A DNA stretch of 64,000 nucleotides from an uncultured Bacteroidota bacterium (GCA_937124965.1 CAKZLB010000013.1:1-64000), one strand, 5' to 3'. Counted from the first letter of the stretch, positions 18,101 through 26,794 are shown. Numbers and translations: made by a program. Notes: generated by a model from the sequence alone, not told the origin.

Positions 18101-21100
18101 TCCTATACTTTTCAAACAGTCTAAAAACACACAATTTGAGGGTAATTATTACGCTGAAGACACTTTAAGTAGTCTAAAGTTGGGTAGTAACATTGGCTTC
18201 AGCAATGCGAATTTAGACTGGCATAATTTCGAACCATACGCAACAATAAACACGAATGGTTTTCAATTAACATTAGACAATTCAAATCTACGAGACATCC
18301 ATATTACGAATTCTGACTCGTTACACTTAAATGGTACTAAACTGACTAATACACTTATTGAAGGAGCACCAATCACAACTGGGGTTTGTGATTTAAATTC
18401 CAACGTTACATTCCTTTCTGATGTAAAGAATCTTGGGACACTTCACAATCTAGCTGGTTACGCGATATCAACGACATTCAAAGGAAAGGTAACCAACCTT
18501 GGACGCATCGCAAACAATGCAAACGGAGGTTATTTAGACGCTGATTTTGCGGCGGGTATAACCAATCATGCGTTTTTTCAAGTTGGTTATTTAAATTTTT
18601 CAGGAAATAATACAAGGTCAATCAACGGTATCAATGCAAAAGCGATTAAAGGAATATGCTACGTCAACGATAGCATGACATTTACAGATGAAAATCATTT
18701 ACCAAACCTTAGAGTGACGACACCTTATGTTTTAACCATCGACACAAATAGTGTATTAACCTGTGATGATATAGACAACAATAGTTTTGATCAAATTCGA
18801 AATAGAGGAAGTATTCGAACCAATCGAACTACAAATAATTATAGTGAATTCAAGTATGATAAGCTTTCGGCCTGGTTCTATAATACAAACATATCCTCTC
18901 TCCTCGTTGAATCTTATGGTGAACAACAGCATCCTTTCACCGAAAATGCTATAAACTACTGGTGGCGACTAAAACCAACTCCAGTGGAAGCAACCGACAC
19001 ATTGAAGAAGTTACTATTGTCGTATGATGAATCACTTTTAAATAGAAATGATGAATCAGCGTTGGATGTATATTTCTCACCAAATGCTGGTTTAAATTGG
19101 CGCAAAATTGAGGAAGATGTAACGGTTGACACAGCTTCAAATACAATTCAATTAGTAAACGCACCATCTTATGGACACTATGTTGTTTCTGGGCAAGGTC
19201 TTGAAATCCTGTCATTTAAACCAACGATTAACCGAGCCGAGCCGAGAGTATTTGGCAACAAAGGTTCTGTCACTATCTATGGTTTTGGCGTTGGACTAAA
19301 TGACTCAATGAAACTTACCCTCAAAAAAACTGGATCATCGGATATAACTGCGGATACAATGTATCTTACGGATGTAAAAGGTGAATCCTTTTTAGCAGTG
19401 TTTAATGTGGACATGGCTAATGTTGGAACCTACAGCTTACACATTGAAACTCCGGGAGAAGATCCGATGGTTTTAGACAATTACTTTAAAATTGAGGAAG
19501 CTGAGTGGCCCAAACCTTGGGTTGTACTAAGCGGTAGAGACAGATTCTTACTTAACCGATGGCAGACATTCAATATTAACTACGGCAACTTAACTAATGT
19601 CGATGCTCAAGGAGTACCACTATTTTTCGTAGTAAATGATATTCCTGATATGGAAGTAATCTTTCCTGATGTACAGATTAGTGTGCCTAAATCCTTTACG
19701 GACGATGGATGGACACAGTGGAAAGACACGACGATTGATTTGTTCTACATAAGTGACAGTCTAACTGGATTTGAAGGACAACGAATGAGAATTTATCCAT
19801 TCTACATCCCCTTTATACCAGCATTAAGTTCAAACTCAGTCCGTGTAAAAATTAAAGCTACTCAAAATTTGGATATGACAGTTTGGGTAACGGACCCATT
19901 AATTCAAGGATTTGAGAAGCTTAAAAAAGCGAACACACCTCCCGAAGTTGCTGCTTGCCTAGCAAAAGTAGCAGGCAAATATTCTTGGGATAAGGCAATT
20001 GACCTCATACCTGGCTATGACTGTTATAAACTCGCATACAAGGTAACAGAAACTGGCGCCAATCATGTTTTAAAAGATCCAAATGAACCAGAGAAACCTG
20101 CAACATGGGGAAGTTGGCTAGTCACTGGTTGGGGATGGGCTTGGAGCATCGCTGATTGTGCAGGAGATTTAATTCCAATATCTAAAGGCGTTAAAATCGG
20201 GAAAGATTTAATCGGTTTAGGTTTTGACATAAAATCGAACTACGATGCAAGTCAAGAGTGTTGGGACAAGTTTAGAGCTAAGAATAAAGGAAAACATAAA
20301 AGTAATGCAGTAAACTCCTTCGATCCCAACGAAATTACTGGACCTATTGGTTACGGTGATGATCACTACATCAGCTCCGAAAGTAACTTAGTGTATACAG
20401 TATTTTTCGAGAACAAAGATTCTGCCACGGCTCCAGCGTCTGACGTTATTGTATACGACACAATAGATGTTGACCAGTTTGATTTAAATACATTTAGCTT
20501 TAACTCAATAACAATCTCAGATAGCACCTATAAGATTCAGGCATTTTCAAAAGAGTTTAGGCTATTGATTGACCTTTCTCCTCGTATTAATAGCATTGTT
20601 CAAGTAACTGGAAATCTTGATACTATTTCAGGAGAAATCAAGGTAACATATCTAACGCTCGACAAGAGCACCCTTGAATTTATCGAAGATGTTGATTTAG
20701 GGTTTTTGCCACCAAACAAAGTATCACCTGAAGGAGAAGGAAACTTCAGTTACAGTGTATCTTTAGCTAAAGATATTCAACACGACGAAGAAATAATAAA
20801 TAAAGCCTTAATCTTTTTCGACTTCAATAAGCCGATTGCAACTAACATTCACTCGAACAAAATTGACAAAAAAGCCCCACAAAGTGAGGTAATAAGCTTA
20901 AGTCCAATTACGACAGATTCCACGTTTATCGTGGAGTGGGCTGGAGTTGATCCAGGTTGTGGTATTCAGACGTACTCTGTATTTGTATCTATTAATGACA
21001 GCGCATACGTTGCTTGGAAAAGCAATACAAGTTTAATGTCCGACACTTTCTATGGCAGAGACAAATATGACTACAAGTTCTACTCCGTTGCTACCGATAG

Positions 21101-21419
21101 TCTTGGTTTATCTGAAATTGCGCCAGACAAAGCTGATACCGAAACATCGGTTATTGACAAGAGTGGTATCAATGAACTCAATAAAATGGGAGTTTCGGTG
21201 TTCCCAAACCCGGTTCATGACCAATTATATGTCGACCTGACCCAAGCAGCAACTACAAATGTTAGTTTTTATCAATTAGATGGAAGATTAGCAAAAGTTG
21301 TATCGGTTGCACGAGAGAGAAATACGATAGATATAACTGATTTAGAATATGCGATCTATATTATCAAAATATCAAATAATAATTTGACCACATACGGTAA
21401 AATAATAGTTCAAGAATAA
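15174..21419 (+). CDS. Giant repeat-rich secreted protein with T9SS sorting domain
   Basis: A 2081-residue exported protein. Signal peptide MRQILLITFLTVFYNLGYSA is followed by a SGGDWQSTSTWVGSTIPTA opening typical of G8-like/autotransporter-like beta-helix surface proteins in Bacteroidota. Residues about 60-1300 form many beta-helix-like segments; three near-identical units of about 171 residues recur (LDTIYQNPG...FYG..ENYGAII.HP near residues 575, 747 and 916), with more diverged units before and after. Around residue 1715 a SFDPNEITGP segment starts a domain known from large bacterial surface proteins (FENKDSATAPASDVIVYDT, GFLPPNKVSPEGEG). The C-terminus (about 1998-2081) is a type A T9SS sorting domain: VFPNPVHDQLYVDL ... 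YAIYIIKIS ... GKIIVQE. It is expected on the cell surface or in the medium; substrate or adhesin role is unknown. Confidence 0.9.
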   Translation: MRQILLITFLTVFYNLGYSATISSKSSGGDWQSTSTWVGSTIPTATDDVIINGTVSGGGVCNDLTVSTAAILQNRSGYGETVTAYGDITNNGKISSSASGSFYISAYGLIKNYGIWQNSQLFLYQTGNALFYQSSGKYFNNMTITAQSGKADSLIMKTDVQFKSCYYTYSGTNKRILHSTGYTLNLTDCDVANFDFHSNDIIELENTKVRSCTFRGNGKIQGSFNVNQSATFDGNLTLEGRMTNTNGYSATIHIKGQMTNSDTIEVNKSGYLTIYQNGDFVNNGKYCPTSTYFKSGNSHKISQSAGKYFEGNYYSQGADTVILESALHFKKVSFYGNVGSGKGVINSTGHALRIDTSTIFSSTIVSNDTLLLKGSVINSTSVVGNFWIKGNYNVYGSTDFVGNIFNEGVVHNSPGYGVSIVYEGNLINDGTISLHPSGGSFTINLRANITNNGEFHPSSTLIQGDSLLTFRQNKTSYFEGSYATQDTSGGIKLGSSLTFQSANINWLNNYPYSQIVTNGFNLHLNKCEVRQVRFISEDTLNLDGSFFSNIQTFKTPKLTGNIRLYGNSIFNNGLINLDTIYQNPGSGISTDFYGSIENYGAIIKHPNGGVLNINLYGDLYNAGIYRPNSTYLMGSKPKVFKQNQASVFEGTYISEDTSGGIELGSNVTFNGVTIDWVNKEPYSKIVTSGHSLNILNSDIKQVRFISSDTLNLDGTLIRNIHTHQTPKLKGNIRLYANTKFIDGLINLDTIYQNPGNGIPTDFYGKVENYGAIIRHPSGGVLVINLFGELYNAGIYRPSTTYLKGTEPRLLSQNKSSFFEGTFVAEDTSSGIKLGSSLNLNSVNLNWVNKAPFAKLVTNGHNLNLINSEVKQIRFVSTDTLNLDGSQLSNIQTVQKPTLTGNVALYNNTKFNDGFINLDTIFQNAGYAISTEIYGTIENYGAIIQHPSGGILSMYLYGELNNFGIYHPTNTYLKGPNPILFKQSKNTQFEGNYYAEDTLSSLKLGSNIGFSNANLDWHNFEPYATINTNGFQLTLDNSNLRDIHITNSDSLHLNGTKLTNTLIEGAPITTGVCDLNSNVTFLSDVKNLGTLHNLAGYAISTTFKGKVTNLGRIANNANGGYLDADFAAGITNHAFFQVGYLNFSGNNTRSINGINAKAIKGICYVNDSMTFTDENHLPNLRVTTPYVLTIDTNSVLTCDDIDNNSFDQIRNRGSIRTNRTTNNYSEFKYDKLSAWFYNTNISSLLVESYGEQQHPFTENAINYWWRLKPTPVEATDTLKKLLLSYDESLLNRNDESALDVYFSPNAGLNWRKIEEDVTVDTASNTIQLVNAPSYGHYVVSGQGLEILSFKPTINRAEPRVFGNKGSVTIYGFGVGLNDSMKLTLKKTGSSDITADTMYLTDVKGESFLAVFNVDMANVGTYSLHIETPGEDPMVLDNYFKIEEAEWPKPWVVLSGRDRFLLNRWQTFNINYGNLTNVDAQGVPLFFVVNDIPDMEVIFPDVQISVPKSFTDDGWTQWKDTTIDLFYISDSLTGFEGQRMRIYPFYIPFIPALSSNSVRVKIKATQNLDMTVWVTDPLIQGFEKLKKANTPPEVAACLAKVAGKYSWDKAIDLIPGYDCYKLAYKVTETGANHVLKDPNEPEKPATWGSWLVTGWGWAWSIADCAGDLIPISKGVKIGKDLIGLGFDIKSNYDASQECWDKFRAKNKGKHKSNAVNSFDPNEITGPIGYGDDHYISSESNLVYTVFFENKDSATAPASDVIVYDTIDVDQFDLNTFSFNSITISDSTYKIQAFSKEFRLLIDLSPRINSIVQVTGNLDTISGEIKVTYLTLDKSTLEFIEDVDLGFLPPNKVSPEGEGNFSYSVSLAKDIQHDEEIINKALIFFDFNKPIATNIHSNKIDKKAPQSEVISLSPITTDSTFIVEWAGVDPGCGIQTYSVFVSINDSAYVAWKSNTSLMSDTFYGRDKYDYKFYSVATDSLGLSEIAPDKADTETSVIDKSGINELNKMGVSVFPNPVHDQLYVDLTQAATTNVSFYQLDGRLAKVVSVARERNTIDITDLEYAIYIIKISNNNLTTYGKIIVQE

Positions 21420-21436
21420 GAAGTGTATACCTGATT

Positions 21437-21468
21437 AAAAAGCGGGGAAATTATTTCTCGCTTTTTTT
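21437..21468. terminator. Bidirectional terminator
   Basis: AAAAAGCGGGGAAAT / ATTTCTCGCTTTTT stem between the convergent giant secreted protein gene and the IscA-type gene, with A and T runs on both sides. Confidence 0.8.
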
Positions 21469-21823
21469 ATGCTGAAAAACTTTCTCCGCAACCGCAAGTC
21501 TCTTTGGCATTTGGATTATTGAAAACAAATCCACGAGTATTTAAACCATATTCGTAGTCAACCTCCATACCTATGACGTACATCACGTGAGCCTTGTTCA
21601 TTATTACAGGTATCCCTTCAACCAAGTATTCATTGTCATTTTCCTCCTTTTGATCAAAGGCAAGCAAATATGATAGACCAGAACAACCTCCACCTTTAAC
21701 ACCTATTCGTAAGTATGGTGCTAAATCTTCAGTTCCTTCTGCTTGTATTTCATGTAATTTACGAATGGCTCCTTCTGTAAATTTTAAAGGAGCATCTGTC
21801 ACCACATTTTTTGTATCAATCAT
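21467..21823 (-). CDS. Iron-sulfur cluster assembly/insertion protein, HesB/IscA family
   Basis: A-type carrier that binds and transfers Fe-S clusters. The protein from ATG 21823 is 118 residues (MIDTKNVV...). The three conserved cysteines are present: GVKGGGCSGLSY and the C-terminal CGCGESF. The segment FVFNNPNAKETCGCG is typical. The ATG at 21823 is preferred over 21862 because a TAAATTTG -7 box lies between the two (21827-21834) and family members start near here. ErpA, SufA and IscA cannot be separated with confidence; no suf genes adjoin. Confidence 0.92.
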   Translation of the reverse strand: MIDTKNVVTDAPLKFTEGAIRKLHEIQAEGTEDLAPYLRIGVKGGGCSGLSYLLAFDQKEENDNEYLVEGIPVIMNKAHVMYVIGMEVDYEYGLNTRGFVFNNPNAKETCGCGESFSA

Positions 21824-21826
21824 ATG

Positions 21827-21834
21827 CAAATTTA
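21827..21834 (-). promoter_or_regulatory. Bacteroidota -7 box for the IscA-type gene
   Basis: Minus-strand TAAATTTG matches TAnnTTTG and lies three bases before the ATG at 21823. This implies a leaderless or nearly leaderless transcript. Confidence 0.5.
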
Positions 21835-21910
21835 TCGATTTTTTAAACATTAAAATTGTCAATGATTACGTTTAAACGTTAGATTTACACTTTATATTGA
21901 ACAATTCGAA

Positions 21911-22456
21911 ATGACATTTTTAGCAATTGACTCATGGGGTTTATTCATTGAAATCCTTCACTTCACCATTCCGGCGATCATCGTTTTTTTAGTTGCATAC
22001 TTTATGCTAAAAAAGATGCTTGATGAAGATTTTAAACGCAAAGAACTAGAAACGAGAAGCAAGCGTACAAAAAGTCTAACACCAATGAAACTTCAGGCGT
22101 ATGAGCGACTTACAATATTATTGGAGCGATTGCGATTGGATAATTTGGTTATGCGACTAGCTGACCCATCGCTAACAGCAACCGAGTTTAAACACCTTTT
22201 AACAAAAGCAATAAATGAAGAGTTTAATCACAACGTATCACAGCAGATATATATTAGTGATCAAGCATGGCAAATGATTAAATATGCAAAAGAAGATGCG
22301 TTAAACACCATTAACAATTGCTATAAAGATATGTCTGAGTTTTCTAAAAGTACTGATTTAGGTAAAGCTGTTTTAAGTGATGTTTTGGAGAAAAGAACGG
22401 ACTTAGTTGCAACTGCTATCACCTTCCTTAAAAAAGAAATTGATCTTGTATTCTAA
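21911..22456 (+). CDS. Conserved membrane-anchored hypothetical protein
   Basis: 181 residues. The N-terminal hydrophobic helix (about 11-30, IEILHFTIPAIIVFLVAYFML) is followed by a charged helical cytoplasmic domain with KSLTPMKLQAYERLTILLERL and a C-terminal helical region. I recognise the layout from conserved uncharacterised Bacteroidota proteins but know no function. It lies upstream of and overlaps the following 5'-nucleotidase C-terminal domain gene. Confidence 0.8.
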   Translation: MTFLAIDSWGLFIEILHFTIPAIIVFLVAYFMLKKMLDEDFKRKELETRSKRTKSLTPMKLQAYERLTILLERLRLDNLVMRLADPSLTATEFKHLLTKAINEEFNHNVSQQIYISDQAWQMIKYAKEDALNTINNCYKDMSEFSKSTDLGKAVLSDVLEKRTDLVATAITFLKKEIDLVF

Positions 22457-23219
22457 TCACACTAAAAGTCGCAACGCAGTATTATTAATTGCAGCAATTC
22501 TACTAATTGGTTGCAACAGAAAAGCATTTACTCATGTATCTGATGCTCGTCTCAATCAGTTTGATACCAGCTGGACTGAAACGAATTCTAAAATTGACAA
22601 AATGATTCGCCCTTTTCGAGAGCAAATCAAACAAGAAATGAATGAGGTGGTTGGTTACTCTTCCAAAGAAATGGTGAAAGCAAGACCAGAATCGGCATTA
22701 GGAAATGTACTTGCTGACATGTTGTTAAATTTTGGAATCAAAGAAATCGACCCTGAAATTGATTTATGTGTTATGAATTATGGAGGTTTCAGAGTTCCAA
22801 TTCCTGAAGGTCAAATAACTCGAGGAAAGGTTTTTGAATTAATGCCCTTTGAAAACACCTTGACACTTGTTACCATTACCCAAAAACAGTTAGCCGAATT
22901 GGCTGACCATATTTATCAAAAGGGAGGAGAACCGTTTAGTTCATCGTCAATCGTGCACCTTATAACTTTAGACAGCACAAGTCTGTTCACATTTTATGAT
23001 GATGAAATGAATTCAAAAGAAGAGTACCGTATTTTAACATCGAACTATCTAGCCGACGGAGGTGATGGATTCTCAGTATTTTTGAATGGTACAAAAAGAG
23101 AAGACAGTCGTTGGTTGATTCGAAGTGCAATTATTAAATCTCTTCAAGAAAATACTAGTATCGAAAAACCATTGAATGGCACTATCGACGGACGAATAAT
23201 ATTAGACGCTAATGAATAG
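22407..23219 (+). CDS. Lipoprotein with 5'-nucleotidase C-terminal domain
   Basis: Carries only the substrate-binding C-terminal domain of the 5'-nucleotidase/UshA family. A hydrophobic stretch with lipobox (AILLIGC) near residues 27-36 anchors it to a membrane. The domain signatures are ESALGNVLADMLL, NYGGFRVPIPEGQITRGKVFELMPFENTL and SNYLADGGDGFSVF. The catalytic metallophosphatase domain is supplied by the next gene (23212-24123), which overlaps by eight bases, so the two probably form one split enzyme. The ATG at 22407 overlaps the previous gene by 50 bases; a TTG start near 22440 is an alternative. Confidence 0.88.
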   Translation: MQLLSPSLKKKLILYSNHTKSRNAVLLIAAILLIGCNRKAFTHVSDARLNQFDTSWTETNSKIDKMIRPFREQIKQEMNEVVGYSSKEMVKARPESALGNVLADMLLNFGIKEIDPEIDLCVMNYGGFRVPIPEGQITRGKVFELMPFENTLTLVTITQKQLAELADHIYQKGGEPFSSSSIVHLITLDSTSLFTFYDDEMNSKEEYRILTSNYLADGGDGFSVFLNGTKREDSRWLIRSAIIKSLQENTSIEKPLNGTIDGRIILDANE

Positions 23220-24123
23220 AAGAAATTTTATTTTAGCAACAGGAAAGGCAGCTATTGGCGCAGCTATTTCTACAACACCTCTAGTTGTAGTGGGAAAAAA
23301 CAGATCCAGGCTAAGTGTATTATTTACAAACGATTGGCATAGCCGAATTGATCCGTTTCCAATGGATGGAGGTAAGTATCAAGGGCTAGGCGGGGCAAGT
23401 AAACGTGCTGCGTTAATTGCTAAAATTCGAAATCAAGAAAAACACACTTTATTATTAGATAGTGGCGACATATTTCAAGGCACTCCATATTTTAACGTTT
23501 TTGGAGGAAAGTTGGAGTTTGAACTAATGAGCGCTATGAAGTATGATGCTGCGACATTGGGCAACCATGATTTTGACAATGGTATAGATGGGTTGGTTAA
23601 ACAACTGCCGTTTGCCACGTTCCCATTTATCAATTGTAATTACAACGTTGAGGATACAATTTTAAAAGACCACATTATTCCATATAAAATTTTTAATAAA
23701 GGCGGAACACGAATAGGTGTTTTAGGAGTAGGAATAAAATTAGATGGGCTTGTTTCTAAAAAATTGTATGGAAATGTGGTATATCAAGACCCGATTCAAA
23801 AAGCAAATGAGGTTGCAGAACAATTAAAAACAAAATTAAAATGCGACTTGATAATTTGTTTATCTCATTTAGGCTTTGATTATAAGTCAGATAAGGTATC
23901 TGACATCACATTAGCGAAACAAACCAGTCACATAGACTTAATACTTGGAGGTCATACTCATACGTTTTTAGAGACCCCAAAACAGGTTATCAACAATCGA
24001 AACAAAGTTGTTAACATCTTACAAACAGGATGGGCAGGTATAAATCTTGGAAAAATTGATTATGAACGACATAGCAATTTGGAGGCACAAATTGGTGGCA
24101 ATTCCATGGTTAAAATAAATTAA
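23212..24123 (+). CDS. Metallophosphatase (5'-nucleotidase N-terminal domain), Tat signal
   Basis: Calcineurin-like metallophosphoesterase, the catalytic half of a 5'-nucleotidase. The N-terminus MNRRNFILATGKAAIGAAIS looks like a Tat signal (RRNFI), suggesting export in folded form. Metal-binding motifs run in order: TNDWHSRI, DSGDIFQGTPY, LGNHDFDNG, LSHLGFDY and GGHTHTFL. The 303 residues contain no C-terminal nucleotidase domain; that is encoded just upstream. Tat for this half and lipoprotein export for the other imply assembly in the periplasm or at the membrane, which is inference. Confidence 0.9.
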   Translation: MNRRNFILATGKAAIGAAISTTPLVVVGKNRSRLSVLFTNDWHSRIDPFPMDGGKYQGLGGASKRAALIAKIRNQEKHTLLLDSGDIFQGTPYFNVFGGKLEFELMSAMKYDAATLGNHDFDNGIDGLVKQLPFATFPFINCNYNVEDTILKDHIIPYKIFNKGGTRIGVLGVGIKLDGLVSKKLYGNVVYQDPIQKANEVAEQLKTKLKCDLIICLSHLGFDYKSDKVSDITLAKQTSHIDLILGGHTHTFLETPKQVINNRNKVVNILQTGWAGINLGKIDYERHSNLEAQIGGNSMVKIN

Positions 24124-24245
24124 AACACAAGCCTAATTAGATTTTTTTTCTAACTTTTTTTTAGACAATTTTACCCACGATTTGAAGCTCAAAGGATCGC
24201 AATTCATGAGCAAAATCTCTAAATAGCTTATAACTAAAAACTTAA

Positions 24246-25688
24246 ATGACTGCAGAACACGAAAAGGTATGGAAGAACTGTTTGTCCTTAATTAAGGACA
24301 ATGTAAACCCTCAAAGTTTTAAGACTTGGTTTGAACCAATTAAACCATTAAAAGTTGAGGATAAGAATTTGACCATACAGGTTCCTAGTCAGTTTTTTTA
24401 CGAGTGGCTTGAAGAGCACTATGTGACTCTTTTAAGGAAGGCGCTAGACCGAGAACTTGGAGTTGGTTCCAAACTTGAGTATAGCATAATTGTGGATAAT
24501 AGCAATACCAATGCACGTAATCCACATGCCTACACTATTAACATGCCAACCAGAAACGCTGGCTACAACAACAAAAATGAGGTGGGCATTCCTCTAAACG
24601 TAAATGCCAACATCCACAACCCGTTTATTATTCCGGGTCTAAAGAAAATAAACATTGATAGCCAATTAAACCCCAACTATACTTTTGACAATTTTATTGA
24701 AGGCGATTGTAATCGACTAGCTCGTTCAGCAGGTTTTGCTGTTGCGAACAAGCCAGGAGGAACAGCTTTCAACCCTCTAATGATTTTCAGTTCAGTTGGA
24801 TTGGGAAAAACGCATTTAGTTCATGCCATTGGCAATCGAATTAAAGAGGTTTCACCAAACAAGTCTGTGTTGTTCGTATCATCTGAGAAATTTGTCAACC
24901 AGTATGTAGATTCTTGTAAAAACGGAAACAACAACGATTTCTTGAACTTCTACCAACTGTTGGATGTATTAATTGTCGACGATGTTCAGTTTTTTGCTAA
25001 AAAGGAAAAAACACAAGAAATTTTCTTTCAAATTTTCAACCACTTACATCAAAACGGAAAACAAATCATCTTAACTTCAGATCGAGCTCCAAGAGACTTG
25101 AAAGATGTAGATGAGCGGTTACTTTCTCGATTTAAGTGGGGTTTATCTGCTGATCTTCAGGTGCCTGATTTAGAAACTCGTATTTCTATACTTGAGCACA
25201 AAATGTATGAAGATGGTATTAAATTAAATGCTGAAGTAGTTGAGTATGTTGCACACAACATTGATTCAAACATTCGTGAACTTGAAGGAGCACTAATTTC
25301 ATTACTTGCTCAAGCTTCTCTAAATCGTAAGGATATTGATTTAGATTTAGCTAAGAAGATGGTTAAAAACTTCGTTAAGAATGCTTCACGTGAGATTTCT
25401 ATTGAGTACATCCAGAAGTTAGTATCTGATTATTACTCATTGTCAATCGAACAATTAAAGTCAAAAACACGGAAACGAGAAATTGTTCAAGCTCGGCAGA
25501 TATCCATGTACTTTGCAAAACAACTTACAAAGGCTCCATTGAAGAAGATTGGAATGCACTTTGGTGGTCGTGACCATTCTACTGTTATTCACGCTTGTCA
25601 AACAGTTAGCGATTTGATGGATACCGATCGTAAGTTTAAAAGCGATGTAGAAGAAATTTCAAAACGTATAAAGATCAATACATTTTAA
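24246..25688 (+). CDS. dnaA: Chromosomal replication initiator DnaA
   Basis: AAA+ ATPase that binds DnaA boxes and opens the origin. 480 residues with domain I at the N-terminus (WKNCLSLIKDNVNPQSFKTWF), a variable linker rich in Asn (about 85-145), Walker A SSVGLGKTHLVHAIG, Walker B LLDVLIVDDVQFF, sensor motif LTSDRAPRDL, and the domain IV signature GGRDHSTVIHAC near residue 440. No cluster of DnaA boxes was found in the flanks, and dnaN does not follow, so this is probably not the origin itself. It ends at a strong terminator. Confidence 0.97.
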   Translation: MTAEHEKVWKNCLSLIKDNVNPQSFKTWFEPIKPLKVEDKNLTIQVPSQFFYEWLEEHYVTLLRKALDRELGVGSKLEYSIIVDNSNTNARNPHAYTINMPTRNAGYNNKNEVGIPLNVNANIHNPFIIPGLKKINIDSQLNPNYTFDNFIEGDCNRLARSAGFAVANKPGGTAFNPLMIFSSVGLGKTHLVHAIGNRIKEVSPNKSVLFVSSEKFVNQYVDSCKNGNNNDFLNFYQLLDVLIVDDVQFFAKKEKTQEIFFQIFNHLHQNGKQIILTSDRAPRDLKDVDERLLSRFKWGLSADLQVPDLETRISILEHKMYEDGIKLNAEVVEYVAHNIDSNIRELEGALISLLAQASLNRKDIDLDLAKKMVKNFVKNASREISIEYIQKLVSDYYSLSIEQLKSKTRKREIVQARQISMYFAKQLTKAPLKKIGMHFGGRDHSTVIHACQTVSDLMDTDRKFKSDVEEISKRIKINTF

Positions 25689-25711
25689 TCAAGTCGCATT
25701 TGATTTAATGT

Positions 25712-25741
25712 AAAAGCCTCGCAACTGCGGGGCTTTTTTTA
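25712..25741 (+). terminator. dnaA terminator
   Basis: AAAGCCTCGC / GCGGGGCTTT stem (one G-U pair) with a four-base loop and a run of seven Ts, 24 bases after the dnaA stop. Confidence 0.85.
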
Positions 25742-25764
25742 TACAACAAATCAGATACACTTAC

Positions 25765-25917
25765 AAACCTTCCTCCAATGACGTCCTTCAGAAGTGTGAG
25801 GAGGCACGACGAGCACAGACTCTTCGCTCCTCCTAACGTCGGTCGCTCTGAGTGACGGGTACCAGGAAGATTGGAGTTCCGAGAAACAGCGTTCGTGAGT
25901 GACGTCGCGGAAGGAAT
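25765..25917 (+). repeat. Dispersed repeat copy R1 (SERSEES-type)
   Basis: About 150-bp repeat starting AAACCTTCCTCCAATGACG and containing ACGTCGGTCGCTCTGAGTGA and GAGAAACAGCGTTCGTGAG. The same blocks recur at 26331-26450 and 26533-26698. The reverse strand reads LRATDVRRSEES-like peptides in other copies, a sign of the widespread noncoding repeats often mis-called as genes. It lies immediately downstream of the GIY-YIG gene. Confidence 0.85.
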
Positions 25918-25931
25918 TTGTCTTTGACTAG

Positions 25932-26240
25932 TTACTCATCATCTTTTAACTGAGATGTTAAATCTGACATCGATTCATTAAAACCATGAATTAAGTCAAA
26001 CTTGTACGATCGACTTTTCCCTTTAATAAACTTTTCCGCCGCAATTGCTTCGATGATAGTGTCATAAAACTTATAGTAAAGCAAGATTCCTACCTCATAT
26101 CGTGCAGAGAAACTTCGCGGATAAAACTTCGTTTTATGCTGAAACATCCGACGTCTAAGATTACTTGTAACGCCTGTATAAAGCACATTTCGCCCTCTGT
26201 TTGAAATTATATATACAAACCCGCCTTTACCGAAATACAT
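25932..26240 (-). CDS. GIY-YIG domain protein
   Basis: 102-residue single-domain GIY-YIG nuclease-like protein. It shows GFVYIISN, LYTGVTSNLRRRMFQH (the GIY...YIG core with catalytic Arg), and a C-terminal helix with EAIAAEKFIKGKSRSYK carrying the conserved Glu. Length is typical of the small UPF0213-like putative endonucleases. It is flanked by three copies of a dispersed repeat, an association seen in many Bacteroidota genomes; whether the nuclease moves or processes the repeats is unknown. No partner gene adjoins. Confidence 0.88.
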   Translation of the reverse strand: MYFGKGGFVYIISNRGRNVLYTGVTSNLRRRMFQHKTKFYPRSFSARYEVGILLYYKFYDTIIEAIAAEKFIKGKSRSYKFDLIHGFNESMSDLTSQLKDDE

Positions 26241-26330
26241 TAACTTATGTTTTGATACGAATATGTTGTTTAAACATTATTCGACATAACTCTAATATCC
26301 AAACGTTGGTAACAAACATCCGTGGTTGAA

Positions 26331-26450
26331 ACAGACTCTTCGCTCCTCCTACCGTCGGTCGCTCTGAGTGACGGGTACAAGGAAGGTTGGGATTTCGAGA
26401 AACAGCGTTCGTGAGAGAAGTAGTGGAAGGACGGAACGTGATTGAGAACA
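26331..26450 (+). repeat. Dispersed repeat copy R2, 5'-truncated
   Basis: Shares ACAGACTCTTCGCTCCTCC, the CGTCGGTCGCTCTGAGTGAC block and GAGAAACAGCGTTCGTGAGA with R1 and R3, and shares GTAGTGGAAGGACGGAACGT with R3 only. It lacks the first ~65 bases of R1 and R3. Same orientation as the other copies. Confidence 0.85.
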
Positions 26451-26532
26451 GAAACCGAGGTGGACAACAGCTTGCGTCGGAAACAGCTTACTTAGACTTC
26501 ATCATTTGTAGCAACATCCCACGTAGCACTCG

Positions 26533-26698
26533 AAACCTTCCTCCAATGACGTCCTTCAGAGGTGCGAGGAGGCACGACGAGCACAGACTCTTCGCTCCTC
26601 CTAACGTCGGTCGCTCTGAGTGACGGGTACCAGGTGGATTGGGATTTCGAGAAACAGCATTCGTGAGAGAAGTAGTGGAAGGACGGAACGTGATTGAA
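26533..26698 (+). repeat. Dispersed repeat copy R3
   Basis: Full-length copy in the same orientation as R1, with the start AAACCTTCCTCCAATGACG and the R2-like 3' end GTAGTGGAAGGACGGAACGT. It combines features of R1 (5') and R2 (3'). It lies between the GIY-YIG gene and the secDF terminator. Confidence 0.87.
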
Positions 26699-26737
26699 GA
26701 CAAGACTCAAGGTCGGTGAAGACCTGGTAGCTGACAT

Positions 26738-26773
26738 AAAAAAAGGCCTTCTACACAAAGTAGAAAGCCTTTA
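26738..26773. terminator. secDF terminator
   Basis: AAAGGCCTTCTAC / GTAGAAAGCCTTT stem with a five-base loop and flanking A and T runs, downstream of the secDF stop on the minus strand. Confidence 0.8.
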
Positions 26774-26794
26774 ATATCGTAGAATTAAAAAATT

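Noticed and set aside
24124-24245. Replication origin next to dnaA
   Set aside because: No cluster of TTATNCACA-type boxes was found on either side of dnaA and dnaN does not follow.
26270-26758. Reverse-strand ORFs of 65-88 codons over repeats R2 and R3
   Set aside because: They read the SERSEES-like peptide that arises by translating the dispersed repeat. The reading frame follows the repeat rather than any gene, with no start signal or family.
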